A stretch of 64,000 nucleotides of DNA, from positions 1-64,000 of the forward strand of contig JAJFKT010000026.1 in assembly GCA_021773075.1 (NCBI GenBank), in the 5' to 3' direction. The notes beneath the pieces were generated by a model. It had not been told where the DNA came from. It searched no databases and worked only from the letters and a program-made list of their open reading frames with translations. Of this stretch, positions 44,532 through 56,331 are shown piece after piece. Within the stretch, counting starts at the first letter, position 1, and each line of letters starts with the position of its first letter. Position numbers and translations under genes: made by a program. The DNA is from Woeseiaceae bacterium. GTDB lineage: Bacteria > Pseudomonadota > Gammaproteobacteria > Steroidobacterales > Woeseiaceae.

Positions 44532-46070
44532 TTGGCTAACAAGAAAGATAGAAATCTCCTGTTTTCCCTAACGGCAGATCGGCCAGGAATCAGCCGTCTC
44601 TTAGCATTTGCCATCGGTTGTGCCACTACACTCGTTTTTGCGCCGGCCGAGTGGTCGATACTCGCGCCGATCCTGACCTTACCGTTGTTATTTGTTGCGC
44701 TTACTGTTTCGCCCAAAGACGCTGCAGCACACTTTTTCTGGTTCGGTTTTGGTCTGTTTCTGGTTGGTACGTACTGGATTTACATATCGGTATATGTGTT
44801 TGGCAACGCGGCATTGTGGATTGCGTTGCTGCTGATGGTCGGACTATCGTTGATCATGGCGACGTTCCTCTGGCTTGCTGGGTGGGTGATCGCACGACTT
44901 TCACACGGTGAGCCATGGCGGCTTTACTTTGTCGGCCCCGCTGCCTGGGTTTTAATTGAATGGTTGCGCGGCTGGATTCTGACCGGTTTCCCATGGCTGG
45001 CGCACGGCTACGGACAGGTTGATTCGGTGCTGGCGGGTTGGGCACCGGTGCTCGGCGTGTACGGCGTTTCCATGATGATGATGTTTGCTACAGCGGCGAT
45101 CCTGGTAGCAATAATGACCAACGGAAAAGAGCGGCTGATCGCACTTCCTCTCATCGTCCTGCCGTGGATTATGGGAAGTATCCTGGGTTCCGTCGAGTGG
45201 ACAGAGCCGTATGGCAAAGCGGTCCGCACGACGATTGTGCAGGCCGGTGTGCCGCAGGATCAAAAATGGCTGCCGGCGCAGCGGCAGGTGACGCTGGACT
45301 TCTACCGCAGTGCGACCCTGAGCGTGCCGGAAAGCGAACTCGTCGTTTGGCCTGAGGTCGCCATTCCGGCATTGCATGATCGGGTTGCCGATTACCTAAA
45401 CATCGTAGACCAGGACGCAAAGCGCAACGGCCAGACGGTGTTGCTCGGAATTCTTGAAAACAGTTCTGAACGTTCAATCGAACCGCGAATATACAACAGT
45501 GTTTTGATGCTCGGTGGTGTGGAACGACAGGTCTATCGCAAGCGACATTTGGTACCTTTTGGAGAATATTTTCCGGTACCCGCAAGCGTCCGTGAGTGGA
45601 TGAAGATGCAGAATTTGCCGTACGCTGATCTGGCGGCCGGGGATGATGTCCAGCCGCTACTGATTGCGGCCAACGGCGCGAAGCTTGCGGTTGCAGTGTG
45701 CTACGAAGATGCCTATGGCGCGGAGCAGCTGTACGCATTTCCAGATGCCGATTTGCTTATCAATGTCAGCAATGACGCATGGTTTGGTGATTCCATTGCA
45801 CCGCATCAGCATCTGCAGATTGCACGAATGCGGGCACTTGAGGTCGGACGTTACTCAGTCAGATCGACCAATACCGGCATCAGCGCCTTCATCGGGCCTG
45901 AGGGCCAGCTGCTGCAAGCCGGTCAGCAATTCACCGATGAGATCATGACCGCCGATGTGCGTCTGCACAGAGGTACAACGATTTACGCCGACTGCGGCAA
46001 CTGGCCGGTCCTGATTATCTGCTTCCTGACGCTTGGGTTCTTCTGGATTCGAAGTCGCGTCGGCATCTGA
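44532..46070 (+). CDS. lnt: Apolipoprotein N-acyltransferase
   Basis: A 512-residue inner-membrane enzyme with six or more N-terminal membrane helices and a nitrilase-like periplasmic domain; it adds the third acyl chain to lipoproteins. The catalytic triad is visible: Glu in VWPEVAIP, Lys in YRKRHLVPFGEYFP and Cys in AVCYEDAYG. Start is TTG 44532, just after corC. Its placement between corC and leuS follows the E. coli order. Confidence 0.94.
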   Translation: MANKKDRNLLFSLTADRPGISRLLAFAIGCATTLVFAPAEWSILAPILTLPLLFVALTVSPKDAAAHFFWFGFGLFLVGTYWIYISVYVFGNAALWIALLLMVGLSLIMATFLWLAGWVIARLSHGEPWRLYFVGPAAWVLIEWLRGWILTGFPWLAHGYGQVDSVLAGWAPVLGVYGVSMMMMFATAAILVAIMTNGKERLIALPLIVLPWIMGSILGSVEWTEPYGKAVRTTIVQAGVPQDQKWLPAQRQVTLDFYRSATLSVPESELVVWPEVAIPALHDRVADYLNIVDQDAKRNGQTVLLGILENSSERSIEPRIYNSVLMLGGVERQVYRKRHLVPFGEYFPVPASVREWMKMQNLPYADLAAGDDVQPLLIAANGAKLAVAVCYEDAYGAEQLYAFPDADLLINVSNDAWFGDSIAPHQHLQIARMRALEVGRYSVRSTNTGISAFIGPEGQLLQAGQQFTDEIMTADVRLHRGTTIYADCGNWPVLIICFLTLGFFWIRSRVGI

Positions 46071-46111
46071 TTTACCGTGGTACTACTGCGTATTGCAGCC
46101 TCTTCATGTAG

Positions 46112-49082
<2,971 letters not shown>

Positions 49083-49089
49083 CCTAACG

Positions 49090-49572
49090 ATGTTGCTCAT
49101 TGCTGATGTGCCGCGAGTAGCGATAACGACCTTACTGCAGCGCTACGATCTTGAGCTCCTGAGGCAGGAGCCAGGCGACCCAATCGCCGGTAGTTTTTGG
49201 GGTGATTCGGAGGCCGGAATAGTTGGTCGCAAAGTATTCGTTCGCGACGATACGCCGATACATTCATTACTGCATGAAACCTGTCATGTCATTTGTATGA
49301 CTGAAGAGCGTCGCGCCGGTCTCGAGCGAGATGCTGGTGGAGATGATCTGGAAGAATCGGCTGTTTGCTATTTGCAGGTCGTTCTATCCGATCATCTTGC
49401 GGGCGTCGGACGTGATCGCCTGATGCGTGACATGGATGAGTGGGGCTACAGCTTTCGTCTGGGAAACACGCAAGACTGGTTCCAAAGCGACGCTGAGGAC
49501 GCGGCAGAGTTTCTTATGAATCATGGACTTCTGACCACGGAAGGCGAAGTCACGTTCCGACTGCGCGACTAG
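49090..49572 (+). CDS. HExxH-containing conserved hypothetical protein
   Basis: A 160-residue soluble protein directly after lptE (seven bases). It carries a putative zinc-protease motif, HSLLHETCHVICM (HExxH at residues about 61-65), with a further pair of glutamates in DDLEESAVCYLQ that could complete a metal site. There is no signal peptide or membrane helix. Similar short metalloprotease-like proteins (ImmA/IrrE type) exist, but the rest of the sequence was not recognised. Function unknown. Confidence 0.65.
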   Translation: MLLIADVPRVAITTLLQRYDLELLRQEPGDPIAGSFWGDSEAGIVGRKVFVRDDTPIHSLLHETCHVICMTEERRAGLERDAGGDDLEESAVCYLQVVLSDHLAGVGRDRLMRDMDEWGYSFRLGNTQDWFQSDAEDAAEFLMNHGLLTTEGEVTFRLRD

Positions 49573-49596
49573 TTTCGACGCGGTGTATAGTCTGGT

Positions 49597-50295
49597 ATGC
49601 CGTGGATCCGCTACCTCCTGTATTTCATTACGATCGCGTTCATTACATGGGCGCTGACGCAAATGGAAATTGCCTCGCCGGGCAGCTTGAAGATGCACAT
49701 CCTGTTGAGTGCTTCGGACCGCTACGGTACTAGCGAATTCTCGCCAGTCGAAATTATTCAAGCGATTATTCTCGCTGCGTGCGGCGTGATTATGTGGTGG
49801 GTGGCTCGCTATTGTCCCACGCAACGACCCATCGCGATCCCGTTAGCCGGTATGGCATTGGCATTCTTGATTCGTGAACTGGATTTCTTTCTGGACCGAT
49901 TTATCGCCGACAACCTGTGGCAGGTGTTGATCGTTATGATTGGATCGCTCTTAATCGTCTATACCTACAGAGCTCGCAAGCGGCTACAAATTGCACTTGC
50001 CAGGATCTGGCCATCACCCGGCCTGACCTTATTATTTGCCGGAGCTGTCATTTTGTTCGCTTTTGTCCGACTGGTCGGACACGAACCCTTATGGATGTCG
50101 ATATTGGGTGACGACTACAAACGCATCGTTAAACTCGCGGTCGAAGAGTTTATCGAACTTGTGGGTTACTTCCTGTGGATGGTAGGCATCATCGAATACG
50201 CGTTTCAGGCACGTGCCATCGCGATGGCGGAACCGCAACCTGCAGCACAACGGCTGCGTAAGAAACGGCGGCACGATGCGGAAGGCAAGTTCTAG
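49597..50295 (+). CDS. Conserved hypothetical membrane protein
   Basis: A 232-residue protein with about six hydrophobic segments (LLYFITIAFITWALTQ; IIQAIILAACGVIMWWVARY; AIPLAGMALAFLI; VLIVMIGSLLIVYTY; LLFAGAVILFAFVRLV; FLWMVGIIEYAFQA). The cytoplasmic tail is basic. An acidic pair in the third loop (RELDFFLDRF) and an EEFIEL stretch are the only polar features inside the membrane part. No family was recognised. The end lies close to the end of hisI on the other strand. Confidence 0.7.
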   Translation: MPWIRYLLYFITIAFITWALTQMEIASPGSLKMHILLSASDRYGTSEFSPVEIIQAIILAACGVIMWWVARYCPTQRPIAIPLAGMALAFLIRELDFFLDRFIADNLWQVLIVMIGSLLIVYTYRARKRLQIALARIWPSPGLTLLFAGAVILFAFVRLVGHEPLWMSILGDDYKRIVKLAVEEFIELVGYFLWMVGIIEYAFQARAIAMAEPQPAAQRLRKKRRHDAEGKF

Positions 50296-50296
50296 A

Positions 50297-50339
50297 CCCT
50301 CAAAGACCCTCAAAGGGGTCAGACCCCAATTTAGAGGGC
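50297..50339. repeat. Palindromic GGGGTC-A-GACCCC element between convergent genes
   Basis: GGGGTC (50315-50320) and GACCCC (50322-50327) surround a single A. CCCTC repeats to the left (50297-50311) and GAGGG to the right (50334-50338) extend the symmetry. It fills the gap between the convergent membrane-protein gene and hisI. The sequence type resembles REP-like palindromes seen widely in gammaproteobacteria, and its core matches the ends of the tuf-rpsJ hairpin. Confidence 0.65.
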
Positions 50340-50837
50340 TTACAGAATTGTGGGGTTAGGGGTGTCACCGTAGACCTCTTCCGGATCAAAGACCTTCTCC
50401 GTTTCCGTCCATTCGAGATCAACGTGGCCGTCTGTCTGTTTGGCCTCGAAGTCGCTGCCAACCGGAACCTTACGGTAGAAGCAGCTGCGGTAGCCGACGT
50501 GGCAGCTGGCACCGCCACTAACTTCGACTCGCAGCCAGACACAGTCCTGATCATCATCGATCAAGAGCTCGCGAACTGATTGTACGAGACCACTGGTCGC
50601 TCCCTTGTGCCACAGTACCTGGCGGCTGCGGCTGTAGTAATGCGCTTCGCCGCTTGAGATTGTGAGCTGTAGCGCTTCGGCGTTCATATATCCCTGCATC
50701 AGCAACTCGCCGCTATCGGCATCGGTTGTGACAACGGTGATAAGGCCTCGATCGTCAAATTTGGGTGCGAGGTCGTTGGCTTCCTCAACCTGTTGAATGC
50801 TATTGCGGGCTCGAAATCGGACTTGCGAGGCAGACAT
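50340..50837 (-). CDS. hisI: Phosphoribosyl-AMP cyclohydrolase
   Basis: A 165-residue monofunctional HisI-type enzyme of histidine biosynthesis (third step). The zinc and magnesium sites are seen in [38 protein letters not shown] (cysteines of the HisI signature). There is no fused HisE domain. It stands alone, away from other his genes, in an interposed block between lptE and holA. Confidence 0.93.
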   Translation of the reverse strand: MSASQVRFRARNSIQQVEEANDLAPKFDDRGLITVVTTDADSGELLMQGYMNAEALQLTISSGEAHYYSRSRQVLWHKGATSGLVQSVRELLIDDDQDCVWLRVEVSGGASCHVGYRSCFYRKVPVGSDFEAKQTDGHVDLEWTETEKVFDPEEVYGDTPNPTIL

Positions 50838-50922
50838 TTTGGGTCCTTGCTAAATGGGTCGCGGGGCCGAAGAATACCGGGCGCGATGCACGGCAGCAAA
50901 CTGTAACGACATGCCGCTATAT

Positions 50923-50931
50923 TGTTATGAT
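50923..50931 (+). promoter_or_regulatory. Extended -10 promoter for cysS
   Basis: TGTTATGAT fits an extended -10 element (TGn followed by TATGAT). The predicted start would be near 50937, giving a leader of 20-25 bases to ATG 50962 but only about seven to ATG 50944. It lies in the divergent hisI-cysS gap. Confidence 0.4.
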
Positions 50932-50961
50932 TGCGTCTTTTCAATGACTGAATCGCATCTC

Positions 50962-52338
50962 ATGACATTACAGCTACACGACACGCTCCGGGGCAAGAAA
51001 GTCCCCTTCGAACCGCTCAAGGAAGGCGAGGTGACGATGTATCTGTGTGGGCCAACGGTCTACAACTTCGCGCACATCGGCAACGCAAGGCCAGCGGTCG
51101 TTTTCGACCTGCTGGCGCGGCTGCTTCGCCGCAGCTACAAACTTACTTTCGCACGCAATATCACGGACGTTGATGACAAGATCAATGCTGCGTCAGTCGA
51201 GTCAGGCAAGCCCATCGACGAGATTACGGCACGTTACATAAAGGCCTATAACGACGACATGGGTGCACTTGGCGTGAAGCCGCCCGATATTGAGCCACGC
51301 GCAACGCAGCATATCGATGAGATGGTCGCAATGATCGCGACCCTGGTCGAAAAGGGATTTGCCTATGAGGCCGATGGTCACGTTCTGTTTGATGTGTCGT
51401 CAAACGAAGCCTACGGCACGCTTTCGAAACGTGATCTTCGCGAGATGATAGCTGGCGCCCGAGTTGAAGTGGCACCCTACAAAAAAGCGGCGCATGACTT
51501 CGTGCTCTGGAAACCATCGACACCGGAATTACCGGGCTGGGATTCACCCTGGGGACGCGGGCGCCCGGGTTGGCACATTGAGTGCTCGGCAATGGCTGAA
51601 AAACACCTTGGCACTACAATTGATATTCACGCTGGCGGCCGAGATTTGGTTTTTCCTCATCACGAAAATGAATTGGCGCAGAGTTCCTGCGCGCATGATG
51701 GCGCGCCGTTCGCTCGCTACTGGCTGCACAACGGCTTCCTCAGTATGGATCAGACGAAAATGTCGAAGTCTCTGGGCAACGTGCTGCTCGTTCACGAGAT
51801 GATAAAGACAATACCTGGAGAGATAATCCGATTGGCACTGCTAAGTGCGCATTATAAACAGCCGCTTGACTGGTCTGCAGAGAGCATAGAGTCTGCGCGC
51901 CGCATGCTGGATCGATTGTACGGAGCCGTGCAGGGTGTCGAGGTCTCGAAGGATGCGCGTGCCAGTGCCGAAGTACCTCCCGAATTGATCGCTGCCCTTG
52001 AAGATGATCTAAATTCGCCAAAGGCTATGGCGGCGTTTTTTGGGCTGGCCAAAGACCTCAACAAAGCAAGTGACGCCGATCAACGTGAATCGCTGGCGGC
52101 AAAAATGTACGCCTGTGGCGAATTGATGGGCCTGCTGGGCAACGATCCGGATGAATGGTTTTCAGCCCATGTAGAAGGCGAGCTGACATCCGGGGAAATC
52201 GATGTGTTGGTCGAAAAGCGTATCGCGGCAAAGGCAGCCGGCGATTACGAAACAGCCGACGCGTTGCGTGATTCATTACTTGAAGCCGGCGTTACAATCC
52301 AGGACGGTCGCGATGGAAGCACCTGGCGGCGGAGCTGA
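50962..52338 (+). CDS. cysS: Cysteinyl-tRNA synthetase
   Basis: A 458-residue synthetase (E. coli 461). The zinc ligands and HIGH motif are in YLCGPTVYNFAHIGNARP, a further zinc cysteine in HIECSAMA, the HHENELAQSS block follows, and KMSKS is TKMSKSLGN. ATG 50962 (MTLQLHDTL) gives the usual N-terminus; ATG 50944 is in frame and would add six residues. Neither has a strong ribosome binding site. The sufE-like gene starts two bases after the stop. Confidence 0.94.
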   Translation: MTLQLHDTLRGKKVPFEPLKEGEVTMYLCGPTVYNFAHIGNARPAVVFDLLARLLRRSYKLTFARNITDVDDKINAASVESGKPIDEITARYIKAYNDDMGALGVKPPDIEPRATQHIDEMVAMIATLVEKGFAYEADGHVLFDVSSNEAYGTLSKRDLREMIAGARVEVAPYKKAAHDFVLWKPSTPELPGWDSPWGRGRPGWHIECSAMAEKHLGTTIDIHAGGRDLVFPHHENELAQSSCAHDGAPFARYWLHNGFLSMDQTKMSKSLGNVLLVHEMIKTIPGEIIRLALLSAHYKQPLDWSAESIESARRMLDRLYGAVQGVEVSKDARASAEVPPELIAALEDDLNSPKAMAAFFGLAKDLNKASDADQRESLAAKMYACGELMGLLGNDPDEWFSAHVEGELTSGEIDVLVEKRIAAKAAGDYETADALRDSLLEAGVTIQDGRDGSTWRRS

Positions 52339-52340
52339 TC

Positions 52341-52766
52341 TTGAGTAACGAAATTCAAGTCGCGCAGCAGGAGCTTATCGAGGACTTCGATCTGTTCGAG
52401 GACTGGATGGACCGCTACCAGTATTTGATTGACATGGGACGTCGTTTGCCGGATTTTCCTGAAGAGTATCGCAACGACAGCAATCGCATCCGTGGTTGCC
52501 AGTCACAAGTCTGGTTTGTCGCCAAAGAACGTGAGGGGCGTCTGCACTTTCAGGCGATTAGCGATGCTGCAATTGTGTCCGGTCTGATTGCTTTATTGCT
52601 GCGCCTGTACAGTGGTCGACTGCCGCAAGACATTCTCGATACTCCGCCCGATTTTGTTAACGCGCTGCAACTTGAGGCACACCTGAGCCCAACGCGAAGC
52701 ACGGGACTTTCTTCGATGCTCACGGCGATCCGGCGATTCGCTTCCGAGGCCCTTGAGGCGGCCTGA
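52341..52766 (+). CDS. sufE: SufE/CsdE-family sulfur acceptor
   Basis: A 141-residue SufE-fold protein that takes persulfide sulfur from a cysteine desulfurase. The acceptor residue is Cys53 in [12 protein letters not shown], the family signature. Start is TTG 52341. The fold also occurs in CsdE, so the exact partner (SufS or CsdA) is not known; no desulfurase gene is in the window. It overlaps yidD by one base. Confidence 0.85.
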   Translation: MSNEIQVAQQELIEDFDLFEDWMDRYQYLIDMGRRLPDFPEEYRNDSNRIRGCQSQVWFVAKEREGRLHFQAISDAAIVSGLIALLLRLYSGRLPQDILDTPPDFVNALQLEAHLSPTRSTGLSSMLTAIRRFASEALEAA

Positions 52767-53029
52767 TGGCGAACACCGTGAGCAAAGCGCTCGCGTGGCC
52801 GCTGATTCAATTGGTGCGGCTGTATCGAATTGCGATCTCGCCATGGCTCGGTGGCAACTGCCGCTTCGACCCCACCTGTTCAAATTATGCGATCGAAGCT
52901 CTGCAGGACCACGGCATTTTAAAGGGCAGCTGGCTGGCCGTCCGACGCATCGGCCGTTGCCATCCGTGGGGTGGTAGCGGCTACGATCCGGTGCCTGCCG
53001 CAGGAAAAGACACGCATGAATCCGAGTAA
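52766..53029 (+). CDS. yidD: YidD membrane insertion factor
   Basis: An 87-residue protein with an N-terminal amphipathic or hydrophobic helix ([22 protein letters not shown]) and the family signature [15 protein letters not shown] followed by [18 protein letters not shown]. YidD supports YidC-mediated insertion. It normally lies between rnpA and yidC; here it follows sufE and precedes a membrane protein. Confidence 0.9.
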   Translation: MANTVSKALAWPLIQLVRLYRIAISPWLGGNCRFDPTCSNYAIEALQDHGILKGSWLAVRRIGRCHPWGGSGYDPVPAAGKDTHESE

Positions 53030-54050
53030 GATTCTCAAAGCCGTCGCGTATCCGCTGACGCAAAGCAGCGTTTTGATACCCGTACTTGTGTTGTGGCTGT
53101 TGATGTCGTTCGCACGCTGGGGCGGCGTAGTGGGCATGTTTCTCATGTTTCTTACGATCCCGGCTGTTTTTCGACACCAGATGATCATTCTTGAGGCGCG
53201 CGCGAGCGATCGCGTTCCGCCAATTCCGGACACCGATTTTTTTCGCTGGTTCGGTAACGCCTGGTCACTGTTTCCCGTGCCGCTGGTATTGCTCACAGGC
53301 TGGGCAGTCATAGGGGCCGGCGAAAACTTCGGGGCAGGCGGCAGGATCGCAGTACTGGCTGCCGCCGGGGCTTTCCTGCCGGCCTCTTTCGCAGTGCTTG
53401 CTATTACCCACTCGCCGCTGCAAAGCCTGAATCCGCTAGCAATCCTGCGACTACTCAGGGAATGCAACGATACATTCTGGATCGCATCCGTTTATATGGT
53501 GCTGGCCGGCTGCCTCATCATCATGACCGAGGCCTTGCCCGACATGCTCGCCAATCTCGCGACAATGTTGCTTATATCGTCCGTATTCTCCTTGATAGGG
53601 AGTCTCATCGAACCCTATGGATTGATGGATGACGTCAGTATCCCGGATTCATTGCAGCCGGACGAGAAGCAGGTCGAGGGTGATCTGGAAAAGCAGCGAG
53701 TTGATGTGCTTTCACATGCGTATGGTTTTATGAGTCGTGGCAATCGTGAAGGTGGCTTCAAGCACGTTACCGAACGGATTGCCGCGGAGCCCGATACGGT
53801 GGCGGCCTGGGCATGGTTTTTTGACCAAATGCTGCGTTGGGAACAAAAACAGCATGCGCTATTTTTCGCACAGCATTATGTGCATGACATGCTGCTGCAC
53901 GGTGAGAAAATTCCGGCGCTCAAAGTTATTCTGCGCTGCCGTCTGATCGACGAGCAGTTCAAGCCATTCCGTGAGGACCTGCCGGCGGCAATCGAAGCGG
54001 CCGAAAGCAGCGGAAATATCGAGCTTGCGGCTGTCCTCAAGCGCTTTTGA
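53016..54050 (+). CDS. Conserved hypothetical membrane protein with helical C-terminal domain
   Basis: A 344-residue protein overlapping yidD by 14 bases. The N-terminal half has about five membrane helices ([80 protein letters not shown]). The C-terminal part (about 215-344) is soluble and helical, TPR-like ([44 protein letters not shown]). No function is known. Confidence 0.75.
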   Translation: MNPSKILKAVAYPLTQSSVLIPVLVLWLLMSFARWGGVVGMFLMFLTIPAVFRHQMIILEARASDRVPPIPDTDFFRWFGNAWSLFPVPLVLLTGWAVIGAGENFGAGGRIAVLAAAGAFLPASFAVLAITHSPLQSLNPLAILRLLRECNDTFWIASVYMVLAGCLIIMTEALPDMLANLATMLLISSVFSLIGSLIEPYGLMDDVSIPDSLQPDEKQVEGDLEKQRVDVLSHAYGFMSRGNREGGFKHVTERIAAEPDTVAAWAWFFDQMLRWEQKQHALFFAQHYVHDMLLHGEKIPALKVILRCRLIDEQFKPFREDLPAAIEAAESSGNIELAAVLKRF

Positions 54051-54067
54051 AGCGCTACAATGGGCAC

Positions 54068-54322
54068 ATGGATAAGCGTTTACTGACAATCTTGCGATGC
54101 CCTGTGTCCCACAAGGGTCTATCACTACTGACGAAAGACAAGCTGACAAAAATCAATGCGGCGATCGAGGCGGGCGAACTCGTTAATCACGAGGGTAGCG
54201 CTGTTGCCAATCCAATGCTTGAGGCCCTGGTGACCGACGACGGCAAGCGTGTTTATTCGATCGACGACGGCATTCCCGTCTTGCTCGAGGACGAATCGAT
54301 AAGCATGGAGCAGCTTGCTTGA
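54068..54322 (+). CDS. Trm112/YcaR family protein
   Basis: An 84-residue protein of the UPF0434/Trm112 type. It starts MDKRLLTILRCPVSHKGL (family: LLxILxCPxxxGxL) and ends YSIDDGIPVLLEDESI. The second half of the zinc CPxC pair is replaced (CPVS), as in many YcaR proteins. It is usually linked to lpxK/kdsB; here it sits in front of holA. ATG 54068 was chosen over TTG 54047. Confidence 0.88.
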   Translation: MDKRLLTILRCPVSHKGLSLLTKDKLTKINAAIEAGELVNHEGSAVANPMLEALVTDDGKRVYSIDDGIPVLLEDESISMEQLA

Positions 54323-55320
54323 AGATTCAGGCTAACCAACTATCGTCGCACCTCAAAAAATCGCTCGCCCCTTGTTACCTTGTTACTGGTGACGAATTTC
54401 TGCTCGTTGATGAAGCGCTCGACGCGATACGGGAGACCGCTCGCGGCAGGGGCTTCGTGTCGCGCGAATTGCACATCGCGACCACGGGTTTTGACTGGAA
54501 CGCATTAACGGCATCAACGAGCAATTTCTCACTGTTTGCAGAGCAACGCATTATCGAATTGCGTCTGCCAACGGGCAAGCCAGGTAAGGCCGGCAGCGCA
54601 GCTATTATTGCTCTCGTTGAACAAGCCGGAGCGGAGTTATTGTTCATCGTGACGGGGCCGAAGCTGGACAGGAGTAGCAGTGCGTCCAAATGGGCCAAGA
54701 CTATTGATCAGAAAGGCGTGTCGCTGGCGTTGTGGCCAATCGGTGTGCGTGAACTGCCGGGCTGGATTGCAAACCGAATGCGAGCTTCGGGTCTGCAGCC
54801 GGATCGCGACGCTGTGACGCTAATAGCCGATCGGGTGGAAGGCAATTTGCTTGCGGCCCAGCAGGAAATTGAAAAACTGCGGCTGATTCTTGGTGAAGGG
54901 AAAGTCAGTGCTGAAGCGGTAAATGATGCCGTCGCCAACAGCAGTCGGTATGACGTTTACAAGCTTACCGACGCGGCGCTTGCAGGCGATGCAAGACGTT
55001 CCGTGAAGATTCTGGGCGGTTTACGTGCAGAGGGTGTCGAGCCCGTCATAGTGATGTGGGCCCTTACCCGGGAGCTGCGTACACTGGCGACTCTGGATGA
55101 CGTTATTCGGCAGGGCGGTGATCTTGGCGGTGCCATGCAGCGCTCAGGTGTCTGGCGCGATCGGCAGGGACTGGTGCGCAGCTGCATTAGCCGACATCAG
55201 CACGGTGATTTTCATAGAATGCTCAAAGCAAGCGGTCGGGCTGATGCCGCGGCCAAGGGTCAACGCGCCGGGAATCCATGGCAAATGGCGACCGACGTCG
55301 TCGTGAGTCTTTCTCAGTGA
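54319..55320 (+). CDS. holA: DNA polymerase III delta subunit
   Basis: A 333-residue clamp-loader wrench subunit (E. coli 343). The start is TTG 54319, overlapping the previous stop. The AAA+-like N-terminal domain includes CYLVTGDEFLLVDEALDAIRE; the C-terminal collar domain follows. HolA opens the beta clamp. It normally follows lptE directly; here about 5.2 kb separate them. Confidence 0.92.
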   Translation: MKIQANQLSSHLKKSLAPCYLVTGDEFLLVDEALDAIRETARGRGFVSRELHIATTGFDWNALTASTSNFSLFAEQRIIELRLPTGKPGKAGSAAIIALVEQAGAELLFIVTGPKLDRSSSASKWAKTIDQKGVSLALWPIGVRELPGWIANRMRASGLQPDRDAVTLIADRVEGNLLAAQQEIEKLRLILGEGKVSAEAVNDAVANSSRYDVYKLTDAALAGDARRSVKILGGLRAEGVEPVIVMWALTRELRTLATLDDVIRQGGDLGGAMQRSGVWRDRQGLVRSCISRHQHGDFHRMLKASGRADAAAKGQRAGNPWQMATDVVVSLSQ

Positions 55321-55982
55321 GCGCAACTCGTCCGATCGGAATCTTTGGCGGTACTTTCGATCCGGTCCATTACGGCCATCTGAGATCTGCTTTCGAAATG
55401 CTGCAGGCGCTGAAGCTCGACGAGGTCCGATTCGTGCCCTGCGGCGATCCGCCGCATCGCGGCAGGACCTTCGCCGACGCAGAGTTACGTTATCGAATGG
55501 TTGAGGTCGCCATTCAAGCTCAGACCGGATTTGTGAGCGATGATCGTGAGTTGCGTCGGGAAGGGCTGTCCTACTCCATTGATACGTTGGAAAGCCTGAG
55601 AGAGGAATTTCCGGACCGTTCATTGGGTCTCATAGTGGGAATGGACGCGTTTCTTGGCTTACCGAAATGGCATCGCTGGGATGAAATTCTCAAGATCGCC
55701 CACATTATTGTCGCGCATCGCCCGGGCTGGAGGGCACCGGATATGGGTCCGCTGGGTGAATTGATCGCTGAAAGTGGCACGCACAAAGTGGACGACCTGC
55801 ACAAAGCGACGCATGGGCGCATACACATACACGCGGTGACGCAACTCGAGATAGCGTCAACGGAGATTCGGGAGTTGGTCGCAGCGGGACGTGATCCGCG
55901 CTTTTTGATGCCCGACGCGGTTAGAGATGTAATAAAGGAGACAGGAATATATATGAGTGATTTGAGTGAAACGCATGAATAG
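55317..55982 (+). CDS. nadD: Nicotinate-nucleotide adenylyltransferase
   Basis: A 221-residue NAD biosynthesis enzyme (E. coli 213). The nucleotidyl transferase motif GGTFDPVHYGH lies near the N-terminus (residues about 9-19), with ISSTEIR-like TSTEIREL near the C-terminus. GTG 55317 overlaps the holA stop; ATG 55278 would add 13 residues and is possible. It deamidates nothing itself but makes NaAD from NaMN and ATP. Confidence 0.93.
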   Translation: MSATRPIGIFGGTFDPVHYGHLRSAFEMLQALKLDEVRFVPCGDPPHRGRTFADAELRYRMVEVAIQAQTGFVSDDRELRREGLSYSIDTLESLREEFPDRSLGLIVGMDAFLGLPKWHRWDEILKIAHIIVAHRPGWRAPDMGPLGELIAESGTHKVDDLHKATHGRIHIHAVTQLEIASTEIRELVAAGRDPRFLMPDAVRDVIKETGIYMSDLSETHE

Positions 55983-56328
55983 TGAAAAATTATGCGATCT
56001 GGTTGTCGAGGCGCTTGAGGAGATAAAGGGGCTGGATATCATCAAGCTCGATGTTCGCAGCATGACGACAGTGACCGACTGGATGATCGTGGCAAGCGGA
56101 ACATCCAGCCGGCATGTTCTGGCTTTAGTTGAAAATGTTTCGGACAAAGCCAAGGCCGCCGGCCACAGGCCGTCGGGCGTCGAGGGAGAAAGTGGTGGCG
56201 AATGGGTACTCCTCGACCTGCAGGATGCACTTGTTCACGTGATGCTGCCCAAAGTGCGTGAGTTCTATAATTTGGAGAAACTCTGGTCGATCACTCCGTC
56301 AGGAGATGCTGCGGCGACCGACGGATAA
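55975..56328 (+). CDS. rsfS: Ribosomal silencing factor RsfS
   Basis: A 117-residue RsfS (E. coli 105) with the family blocks VRSMTTVTDWMIVASGTSSRHVLAL and EGESGGEWVLLDLQDALVHVM. It binds L14 and blocks subunit joining during starvation. ATG 55975 was preferred; GTG 55966 is also in frame. It overlaps nadD and precedes rlmH, as usual. Confidence 0.94.
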   Translation: MNSEKLCDLVVEALEEIKGLDIIKLDVRSMTTVTDWMIVASGTSSRHVLALVENVSDKAKAAGHRPSGVEGESGGEWVLLDLQDALVHVMLPKVREFYNLEKLWSITPSGDAAATDG

Positions 56329-56331
56329 TTC

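Noticed and set aside
45169-45738. Long antisense open frame inside lnt (189 codons, minus strand)
   Set aside because: It is a shadow of the GC-rich coding strand, with no family match and no ribosome binding site; lnt itself is certain.
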